A stretch of 43,392 bases of DNA from Flavobacteriales bacterium (GTDB lineage: Bacteria > Bacteroidota > Bacteroidia > Flavobacteriales > BACL11): assembly GCA_002696275.1 (NCBI GenBank), contig NZRO01000052.1, forward strand, positions 31,493-74,884. Reading direction: 5' to 3'. Within the stretch, counting starts at the first letter, position 1, and each line of letters starts with the position of its first letter. A program made the translations under genes and the position numbers. A model generated the notes under the pieces. The model saw nothing but the letters and a program-made list of their open reading frames with translations. It ran no database searches and was not told where the DNA came from. This document shows, piece by piece, positions 1 to 10,873 of the stretch.

Positions 1-624
1 CAGAAGAGACATTTAGTTGACTCTATAGGATCTCTTAAAAAAACATTCAGAGATGTGATTAAATACAGAACAATTTTAAAATTCTTAATATCAAGATTGT
101 TTTACAATGATGGTCTTATTACCATTTTTGCTATGGGAGGTATATATGCTGTAGAGACCTTAGATTTTACGTTTGAGGAGGTAATGATTTTAGGGATTGT
201 TTTAAATATTGCTGCAGGTGTAGGTTCTTTTGTGTTCGGGTTTTTAGAAGATAAAATAGGAGTTAAGAGAGTTATTAATATCTCCTTATATGTTCTAATT
301 ATTGCAACTCTTATTGCTTTTTTTTCTCCAGAAACAAATTTTTCTAAAGAATATTTTTGGTTTGCTGGAATATTAATTGGGCTAATGATTGGTCCAAATC
401 AGTCCAGTAGTAGATCTTTGATGTCTCAATTAACTCCTAAAGAAAAGCAAAATGAGTTTTTTGGATTTTTTGCATTAACTGGTAAAGCAACATCATTTTT
501 AGGGCCACTAATTTTTGGAGTTATTACAAATTTCTATTCACAGCAGCTAGCTCTTTGGGTTGTGATAGTTTTTTTTCTAATAGGACTATTTCTTTTTAAT
601 AGAATTGATTTTACTGAAGAATAA
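1..624 (+). CDS. MFS transporter, UMF1/Atg22-like (5' truncated by window edge)
   Basis: Frame is open from base 1 (QKRHLVDSIGSLKKTFRDVIKYRTILKFLISRLFYNDG...); multiple TM segments; SRLFYNDG and GLMIGPNQSSSRSLMSQLTPKEKQNEFFGFFALTGKATSFLGP are typical of the family. The listed GTG start at 55 is internal. Confidence 0.85.
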   Translation, partial: QKRHLVDSIGSLKKTFRDVIKYRTILKFLISRLFYNDGLITIFAMGGIYAVETLDFTFEEVMILGIVLNIAAGVGSFVFGFLEDKIGVKRVINISLYVLIIATLIAFFSPETNFSKEYFWFAGILIGLMIGPNQSSSRSLMSQLTPKEKQNEFFGFFALTGKATSFLGPLIFGVITNFYSQQLALWVVIVFFLIGLFLFNRIDFTEE

Positions 625-636
625 TTCTTAATTTTG
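605..636 (+). promoter_or_regulatory. Candidate Bacteroidota promoter: TTG (605-607), 21-nt spacer, TAATTTTG (629-636), 4 nt before ATG at 641
   Basis: Match to TTG-N(~19-21)-TAnnTTTG consensus; spacing to start implies little or no 5' UTR. Confidence 0.5.
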
Positions 637-640
637 AAGT

Positions 641-1183
641 ATGAAAAAGTTTTGGTTAATTCTTGCAGTATTATTTTATGTAAATTGTTTGTCTCAGGAT
701 AAATATATTACAAGAAATGGAATGATTCAGTTTAATGCGTCTACTCCTTTAGAGACTATAAGTCCTATAAATAATCATGTCTCTTGTATATTAGATCCTG
801 AAACAGGAAAAATAGCTTTTCAATTAAAAATGATTTCATTTAAATTTGATAAAGCATTAATGGAGGAACATTTTAATGAGAAATATGTTGAATCTGAAAA
901 ATATCCTAAATCAACTTTTGTTGGAGAAATAATTAATTGGAATGAGTTGAGCACTAGTAAAGAAAAACAAAATGTGATATCTAAAGGAATCTTGACAATT
1001 CATGGAGTAGAAAAAGAAGTTGAAGTTTCAGGAACAATTAATTTAAGAAGGAACGATATTAAGATTAACTCAGAATTTAGTGTTTTAGTTTCTGATTTTG
1101 ATATTAAAATTCCAAAATTAGTTAGAGATAAAATTTCTAAAGAAGTAAGAGTTATATTAGAAATGAACTTACAATCAAAATAG
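641..1183 (+). CDS. YceI-like domain secreted protein
   Basis: Signal peptide; FKFDKALMEEHFNEKYVESEKYPKSTFVGEI...GILTIHGVEKEVEVSGTI is a YceI-type pattern. Confidence 0.85.
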   Translation: MKKFWLILAVLFYVNCLSQDKYITRNGMIQFNASTPLETISPINNHVSCILDPETGKIAFQLKMISFKFDKALMEEHFNEKYVESEKYPKSTFVGEIINWNELSTSKEKQNVISKGILTIHGVEKEVEVSGTINLRRNDIKINSEFSVLVSDFDIKIPKLVRDKISKEVRVILEMNLQSK

Positions 1184-1184
1184 T

Positions 1185-2063
1185 ATGAATAGAGTATTAA
1201 ATATTTTTATTCTTGTCTGTATTTTCACAAATTCATTTGGTCAAGAAAACCTATTATCATTTTTTGATTCTGATGAAGATATGTTAACTTTTGCTACTTT
1301 TAAAGCAACAAAGATCATTAATCTTGAATCGATAGAACAACCCGCTGAAAAAGAACTTGATTTTATTATTTCGCATAGGTTTGGAACATTAAATTCTGGT
1401 ATTACGAACTTATATGGACTTGATTATGGGAATATTAGAATGAGTTTTAATTATGGTCTTACGGATAATCTAACTCTTGGAATTGCTAGAAGTTCTACAT
1501 TTAAAGTTATTGACGCTTCTGTAAAACTAAAGTTAATAAATCAGGGAAAGGATAAATTTCCTCTAACAATATCTATATATTCTTCGTTAGTATATGATAC
1601 TTTGACTGCTGCATTTTCAACAAATGATAAGTTTTTAGATAATTTCAGTTACATATATCAATTATTAATTGCTAGAAAAATAAATTCTAATCTGTCATTA
1701 CAGTTATCTCCCACTGTTACACAATATAATTTTGTGTCTCCTTTTTTGGATTTGAATAATACAATGTATTCTTTAGGGATTGGAGGAAGATATAAATTGA
1801 ATAAAAGTGTTTCTGTTAACTCTGAATGGATTCCAATTATTAAAAGTGGAGCGGATTTTATCCACCCTATTCACAATGAAAAGTACATAAATTCATTTTC
1901 ATTTGGATGCGATATAGAGACAGGAGGACATGTTTTTCAATTGTTTTTATCTAATTCAACCGCTATGTTTGAAAGAGGATTCATTAATGAAAATTTTGAA
2001 AATTGGAAAGATGGTGGCGTTCATTTTGGATTTAATATTTCAAGAGTTTTTAATTTTAACTAA
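1185..2063 (+). CDS. DUF5777-like outer-membrane beta-barrel protein
   Basis: Signal peptide; LDFIISHRFGTLNSGITNLYGLDYGNIRMSFNYGLTDNLTLGIARSS pattern; commonly follows YceI genes in Bacteroidota. Confidence 0.75.
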   Translation: MNRVLNIFILVCIFTNSFGQENLLSFFDSDEDMLTFATFKATKIINLESIEQPAEKELDFIISHRFGTLNSGITNLYGLDYGNIRMSFNYGLTDNLTLGIARSSTFKVIDASVKLKLINQGKDKFPLTISIYSSLVYDTLTAAFSTNDKFLDNFSYIYQLLIARKINSNLSLQLSPTVTQYNFVSPFLDLNNTMYSLGIGGRYKLNKSVSVNSEWIPIIKSGADFIHPIHNEKYINSFSFGCDIETGGHVFQLFLSNSTAMFERGFINENFENWKDGGVHFGFNISRVFNFN

Positions 2064-2437
2064 TGAAAAAAATTAAAAAAATTATTTTTTCTGCGTTGAT
2101 AATTGGAATTTTATTCTTCTTTTATATTTCAATGCCTTCAACCAATTATCTTTTAACAACCTCAGAAAAGTCGTTTAGTTCTACTAGTCAATTTGAGGTA
2201 ATTCAATCTGAATATATTGGAAAAGTTATAGATATTAAAGGAGTTATTACAGATCTAACTTTGGGGTCCCCTTATATAAGCGTTGTTTTAGATAGTAATT
2301 TATATTTTTCTTTTGAATCGAAAAAAACTCAAGACGAATTTAGTATTAGTGATACATTGACTATTAAGGGAAGGTTTGAAGGGTATGATGATTTATTCTA
2401 TCAATATACTTTTACTGATTGTAGTATTTTAAAATAA
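2063..2437 (+). CDS. Small membrane-anchored OB-fold (tRNA_anti-like) protein
   Basis: N-terminal TM/signal; GKVIDIKGVITDL...DTLTIKGRFEGYDDL resembles OUB/OB-fold proteins; overlaps previous stop. Confidence 0.5.
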   Translation: MKKIKKIIFSALIIGILFFFYISMPSTNYLLTTSEKSFSSTSQFEVIQSEYIGKVIDIKGVITDLTLGSPYISVVLDSNLYFSFESKKTQDEFSISDTLTIKGRFEGYDDLFYQYTFTDCSILK

Positions 2438-2474
2438 TTTCATAAAATACTAATTATAGATAAATGGATAATTC

Positions 2475-2482
2475 TACTTTTG
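2475..2482 (+). promoter_or_regulatory. Candidate -7 box TACTTTTG, 4 nt before GTG start of lhgO
   Basis: TAnnTTTG match; TACTTTTG-TATT-GTG. Confidence 0.4.
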
Positions 2483-2486
2483 TATT

Positions 2487-3707
2487 GTGAAAGAATTCAA
2501 ATATGATATTTCAGTGATTGGTGGAGGAATTGTAGGTTTGGCAGCAGCTTATAAATTGCAAAAAAAATATCCGTATTTAAACATAGTAGTTCTAGAAAAA
2601 GAAAATGAACTTGCCTTTCATCAAACTGGAAGAAATTCTGGGGTTATTCATTCAGGATTGTATTATAAACCAGGATCTTATAGAGCAAAGAATTGCGTAG
2701 ATGGAAGAAAACAATTAGTTTCATTTGTAAAGAAATATTCTGTGAAACATGATATATGTGGAAAGATAGTTTTAGCAACTAATCATAAGGAGAAAGAAAA
2801 ATTATCTGAATTGAAGCAAAGAGGAGAGCAAAATGGCTTAATTAATTTAGAAATTATTGGTCCTGAGAAAATACAGGAGATTGAACCATTTGCAAAAGGG
2901 ATTGCTGCACTACATGTGCCAGAATCTGGTATTGTAGATTTTAAAGGAGTTACGAACAAACTTGCAGAGTTAATTACAGAAATTAATCCAAAAAGTAAGA
3001 TCCTAACCTCATGTGAGGTGTTAGATGTAAATGAAGAAAGTTTAATTACTACAATTGGAACAATTAATACATTTCATTCTGTTTTTTGTGCAGGTTTGTT
3101 TTCAGATAGATTATCTGAAAAAGATAAAATGAATCCTGATTTGAGAATTATCGGATTTAGAGGAGATTATTATGATTTAGAAGATCATGCAAAAGAAAAA
3201 GTAAAACATTTAATTTATCCTGTTCCTAATCCTGAATTTCCGTTTTTAGGAGTTCATTTTACAAGAATGACGGATGGTAGTATAGAATGTGGACCAAATG
3301 CTGTTTTTACTTTTAAAAGAGAAGGTTATGGAAAAACAGATTTTAACTTAAGAGATACATTAGAAGCGTTAACTTTTTCAGGAACTTGGAGATTGTTCAT
3401 AAATCATTGGAAATTTGGTTGGAATGAATATAGGAGAGCATTTTCAAAAAGATTATTTTTGAAAGAACTTAATAAAATGTTACCTGATTTAAAGATGAGT
3501 GATATAAAAGTAGGTAGGTCAGGGGTTAGAGCTATGGCTTTAGGAAAAGATGGTGAAGTTATAGATGATTTTAAAATTGTCAAGAATAAAAATAATATTC
3601 ATGTCCTAAATGCCCCTTCACCTGCTGCAACAGCTTGTTTGTCAATAGGAGATGAGATTGTAAAACAAGCTACAAAGAGTTTTAATTTAAAGAAGAATAA
3701 ATGTTAA
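2487..3707 (+). CDS. lhgO: L-2-hydroxyglutarate oxidase (FAD-dependent)
   Basis: DISVIGGGIVGLAAAYKL dinucleotide-binding motif; HQTGRNSGVIHSGLYYKPGSYRAKNCVDGRKQL typical of LhgO; GTG start. Confidence 0.9.
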   Translation: MKEFKYDISVIGGGIVGLAAAYKLQKKYPYLNIVVLEKENELAFHQTGRNSGVIHSGLYYKPGSYRAKNCVDGRKQLVSFVKKYSVKHDICGKIVLATNHKEKEKLSELKQRGEQNGLINLEIIGPEKIQEIEPFAKGIAALHVPESGIVDFKGVTNKLAELITEINPKSKILTSCEVLDVNEESLITTIGTINTFHSVFCAGLFSDRLSEKDKMNPDLRIIGFRGDYYDLEDHAKEKVKHLIYPVPNPEFPFLGVHFTRMTDGSIECGPNAVFTFKREGYGKTDFNLRDTLEALTFSGTWRLFINHWKFGWNEYRRAFSKRLFLKELNKMLPDLKMSDIKVGRSGVRAMALGKDGEVIDDFKIVKNKNNIHVLNAPSPAATACLSIGDEIVKQATKSFNLKKNKC

Positions 3708-4252
3708 AGTTTTTTGGTATTTCAAAAAAAGATAAAATTACAGTCAAAGATACTTCTAAGATTTTTACAGTTGCTTTAAATAAAGTGGTAAACGATGGAT
3801 ATCCTGAAATTCAATCTTTTTTAAATAAGAATAATAATCTGGAGCGAAGCCCTAATATTTCTGAAGAGGATATTAAGTGGTTCAGATTAATAATATTCAT
3901 AGGAAACTTACATATTATGTCTACAAAATTTGAAGAAAATGAATCATTAGAGTTAAGAAATGAAATTGTAGATAAGTTGCTCCAATATTTAGACAGTGAT
4001 TCTGAAGTTGCAATGGATTTATTCCTAAATTACGAATCTTATTTTAATGATTTGTTAGTAAAACAAATTGACCCAGTTGAAGCAATGTCTTTAGCGGTTT
4101 TTGATAAATACAATATTAATGATTATCAGTCAGAATTATTGAAGCGTAAAAATGAACCAAATCCTGTTTTATTTAACGAGTTGATAAAGTATTTATCACA
4201 CTTTGTTTGGAATTGGGAAGAGTTTCAAGAGAAATGTAAAGTTACATTTTAA
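3701..4252 (+). CDS. Hypothetical protein (overlaps lhgO 3' end)
   Basis: Intact 183-aa ORF, co-directional and overlapping lhgO by 7 nt; no recognised domain. Confidence 0.6.
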   Translation: MLKFFGISKKDKITVKDTSKIFTVALNKVVNDGYPEIQSFLNKNNNLERSPNISEEDIKWFRLIIFIGNLHIMSTKFEENESLELRNEIVDKLLQYLDSDSEVAMDLFLNYESYFNDLLVKQIDPVEAMSLAVFDKYNINDYQSELLKRKNEPNPVLFNELIKYLSHFVWNWEEFQEKCKVTF

Positions 4253-5592
4253 ATTCCTGTATAGTTATATGGGCTAATTTTTTGTAACTCTTCTTTAACT
4301 TCATCACTTACATCTAGACCATTAATAAAGTTCGAAATACTTTCTTCGTTTATTGTGGAATTAGTTCTTGTTAAATCTTTTAAGGCTTCATATGGGTTTG
4401 GGTATGATTCTCTTCTTAATATGGTCTGTATAGCTTCAGCACAAACTGCCCAATTTTTATTCAGATCTTCATGTAGTTTTTCTTCATTTAAAACTATTTT
4501 ACCAAGACCCTTATTCAAAGAGGAAAATGAAATTAAATTATGTGAAAAAGGTACTCCAATATTTCTTAGTACAGTACTATCTGTTAAATCTCTTTGAAGT
4601 CTAGATATAGGAAGTTTAGAGGATAGAAATTCGTAAACAGCATTTGCCATTCCTAAATTTCCTTCAGCGTTTTCAAAATCTATAGGATTTACTTTATGTG
4701 GCATCGCAGATGATCCTACTTCTCCTTTTGTTATCGATTGTTTAAAATAGTCCATACTAATATAAGTCCAAATATCTCTTGATAAATCAATTAGAATATT
4801 ATTGATTCTTTTAATACAGTCCATTAAAGCAGCAAGGTAGTCATAATGTTCAATTTGTGTGGTTGTTTGTTGCCTTATTAATCCTAATCTATTATTAACA
4901 AAATCATTTCCAAATTTAATCCAATTAAATTCTGGGTAGGATACATGATGGGCGTTGAAATTTCCAGTTGCGCCTCCAAATTTAGCAGAGAATGGGATAT
5001 TGTTTAACAATTTGATTTGGTTTTCAATTCTCTCAACAAAAACAAAGATTTCTTTTCCTAATTTTGTTGGTGATGCAGCTTGTCCATGTGTTCTTGCTAG
5101 CATTGGTACATTTTTCCACTCATTGGAAAGTTCATTTAATTTTTCTTTTACCTTTTTAAGTTCTGGAAAAAATATATTGTTGAACGCTTCTTTAATTGAA
5201 AGCGGGACAGCTGTGTTGTTAATATCTTGTGATGTTAAGCCAAAATGAATAAATTCTTTAAAATCAGAAAGTCCTAATTTGTCAAATTCTTCTTTAATTA
5301 AATATTCCACTGCTTTTACATCATGATTTGTTACACTTTCAATTTCTTTGACCCTTATAGCAGTATCAATTGAGAAATCTTTGTAAAGTTTTCTTAAATT
5401 TTCAAACTCATCTTTTGGAAAGTCTTTCAATTGAGGTATAGATGCTTCACATAAACTGATGAAATATTCAACTTCTATTAATATTCTGTATTTAATTAAT
5501 GCTGCCTCAGAAAAATAATCTTTTAATTTTTCTGTTTTTGAAGCGTACCTTCCATCAATAGGAGAAATTGCAGTAAGTCTGTTTAAAGACAT
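4249..5592 (-). CDS. purB: Adenylosuccinate lyase
   Basis: LTAISPIDGRYASKTEKLKDYFSE; GSSAMPHKVNPIDFENAEGNLG signature. Confidence 0.97.
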   Translation of the reverse strand: MSLNRLTAISPIDGRYASKTEKLKDYFSEAALIKYRILIEVEYFISLCEASIPQLKDFPKDEFENLRKLYKDFSIDTAIRVKEIESVTNHDVKAVEYLIKEEFDKLGLSDFKEFIHFGLTSQDINNTAVPLSIKEAFNNIFFPELKKVKEKLNELSNEWKNVPMLARTHGQAASPTKLGKEIFVFVERIENQIKLLNNIPFSAKFGGATGNFNAHHVSYPEFNWIKFGNDFVNNRLGLIRQQTTTQIEHYDYLAALMDCIKRINNILIDLSRDIWTYISMDYFKQSITKGEVGSSAMPHKVNPIDFENAEGNLGMANAVYEFLSSKLPISRLQRDLTDSTVLRNIGVPFSHNLISFSSLNKGLGKIVLNEEKLHEDLNKNWAVCAEAIQTILRRESYPNPYEALKDLTRTNSTINEESISNFINGLDVSDEVKEELQKISPYNYTGI

Positions 5593-5617
5593 ATTTTATA
5601 TTTTTAAAATAAGAATA

Positions 5618-5625
5618 CAAAATTA
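5618..5625 (-). promoter_or_regulatory. Candidate -7 box TAATTTTG for purB (25 nt upstream of ATG)
   Basis: Plus-strand caaaatta = minus TAATTTTG. Confidence 0.4.
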
Positions 5626-5668
5626 CAAAATTTGATTAAGAAGATCCTTTTATTATTTTGTTATTTAT

Positions 5669-5676
5669 TACTTTTG
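5669..5676 (+). promoter_or_regulatory. Candidate -7 box TACTTTTG, 4 nt before ATG at 5681
   Basis: TACTTTTG-ATAT-ATG. Confidence 0.4.
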
Positions 5677-5680
5677 ATAT

Positions 5681-6187
5681 ATGGACATGTTTTTTATAAT
5701 TATTATAATTCTTCTTCTTTTTATTGGTGTAATTGGAAGTTTTTTTCCTGTAATTCCAGGACCTCCTATTTCCTATGTAGCTTTGTTTCTTTCACACTTT
5801 TATGTCTCCCCTCTAAAAGATAAAAATGATTTGTGGTTATGGGCAATTGTAGTAGTTACAGTTACAATTCTAGATTTTTGGGTACAAATCTATGGGGTAA
5901 AGAAGTTTGGAGGAGGAAAAAAGGCTGTAAACGGTTCAATTCTTGGTTTGATTATTGGTATTTTTTTTATACCTGGTATTGGATTAATAATAGGCCCTTT
6001 TTTAGGAGCATTTATAGGCGCTCTTTTAGATTACTCTGAAGCGAAAACGGAGGGGGTAAATGTAAATAATGCTGTTAAAATTGCTTTAGGAGCTTTTGCT
6101 GGTTTTCTTCTAGGAACACTTTTAAAATTAATTGTTTCTTTATATATTATATATATCATTATTGATTCAATACCTTCTGTATGTTAA
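5681..6187 (+). CDS. DUF456-like membrane protein
   Basis: Hydrophobic, GSFFPVIPGPPISYVALFLSHF and KKAVNGSILGLIIGIFFIPGIGLIIGPFLGAFIGALL are DUF456-like. Confidence 0.85.
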   Translation: MDMFFIIIIILLLFIGVIGSFFPVIPGPPISYVALFLSHFYVSPLKDKNDLWLWAIVVVTVTILDFWVQIYGVKKFGGGKKAVNGSILGLIIGIFFIPGIGLIIGPFLGAFIGALLDYSEAKTEGVNVNNAVKIALGAFAGFLLGTLLKLIVSLYIIYIIIDSIPSVC

Positions 6188-6930
6188 AGTATAGAGTTTC
6201 TGCTGTATCTTATTTAAATACAATTCCATTTACATATGGAATAAAATCTTCTAAAATATATGAAATTATAGATTTACAACTAAATTATCCATCTTTGTGT
6301 GCTCAGAAATTAATAAATGATGAAGTAGACATTGCTCTAGTACCTGTAGCTGTTTTGAGTAGTTATTATTCATTTAAAATTGTTTCTGATTATTGTATTA
6401 GTGCAGATGGATCTGTAGATACTGTTTGTCTGTATTCAAATGTATCACTTAATGACATAGAATATATATATTTAGATTATCAATCGAAAACATCTGTTGA
6501 ACTATTGAAGATTTTATGTAGGGAATATTGGAATATTTCTCCAAATTTTAAAAATTCAAAAATAGGATTTGAAGAGAAGGTAAAAGATAATATTGCTGCT
6601 TTGATTATAGGCGATAGAGCATTTGCAGCAAATGGTAAATACAAATATGTATATGATTTATCTGAATTATGGAAACAATTAACAGGACTTCCATTTGTTT
6701 TTGCATGTTGGATTTCTAATAAGGAAATTGATAAAGCTTTTCTTTATGAATTTAATCAATCTTTAAAATTTGGAATTGAAAATTTAGAAGCGTCAATAAA
6801 AAGTGAGTCTGACAACTATTCGCATTGTGATAATCCAAAAGAATATTTGAATGAAAAAATTTCCTATATTTTAGATGATAAAAAACGAAAAGGAATGGAG
6901 TTGTTCTTAAAGAAAATTAATGATTTGTAG
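6181..6930 (+). CDS. mqnA: Chorismate dehydratase (futalosine menaquinone pathway)
   Basis: YRVSAVSYLNTIPFTYGI; DIALVPVAVLS; ALIIGDRAFA; GLPFVFACWISNK. Confidence 0.9.
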   Translation: MLKYRVSAVSYLNTIPFTYGIKSSKIYEIIDLQLNYPSLCAQKLINDEVDIALVPVAVLSSYYSFKIVSDYCISADGSVDTVCLYSNVSLNDIEYIYLDYQSKTSVELLKILCREYWNISPNFKNSKIGFEEKVKDNIAALIIGDRAFAANGKYKYVYDLSELWKQLTGLPFVFACWISNKEIDKAFLYEFNQSLKFGIENLEASIKSESDNYSHCDNPKEYLNEKISYILDDKKRKGMELFLKKINDL

Positions 6931-6954
6931 ATTTTGTATGTATTGATGCAGATA

Positions 6955-7379
6955 CTAATACTCTACTGGTAAAATTATTGAAATTTTATTATATAATTCT
7001 CTTAACTCCTCTGGAGGGTTTTCATTATACTTTACACTATGTTCTTTTATAAGAATAGTTTTTATCTGTAAATCCTGTAATCCACTATTGTAATATTTAT
7101 TACCTATTTCCGAGAATTTTATTTTTTCGGAGTATAAAATTATTTCATCTAAATCAGCTATAGAGTATTTGAAATAATCTTTTCCTTTTTTTGTATTTTT
7201 TATATAGTTAAATACTCCAGTTCCGTCTGAATAGAATGTTACTTTATATACAGGGCAATTTCCCTTGCAAGGGAAATTTTGCATAGATAAAACTATTTTT
7301 TTTTCTGTGTATTTATGTTTTTTAAAAACTAAGCAAGATGATATAGAAAATAAAAGAACTAGTATAATTAGGTTCTTCA

Positions 7380-7380
<1 letters not shown>
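6955..7380 (-). CDS. DUF6438-like lipoprotein/secreted protein
   Basis: Lipobox-like SSCL; PCKGNCPVYKVTFYSDGTGVFNY pattern. Confidence 0.7.
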
Positions 7381-10851
<3,471 letters not shown>

Positions 10852-10873
10852 TTATTTTTTTATCAGATAATAA

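Noticed and set aside
4249-4252. Overlapping stop codons of convergent genes (shared TTAA)
   Set aside because: Common outcome of compact convergent genes in AT-rich genomes.
4355-5248. Plus-strand ORFs 4355-4597 and 4955-5248 opposite purB
   Set aside because: Antisense to a confidently identified purB; composition is mirror translation, no domain.
5632-6039. ORFs 5632-5823 and 5833-6039 overlapping the DUF456 gene
   Set aside because: Alternate frames of the DUF456 coding sequence; low-complexity aromatic/basic translations.
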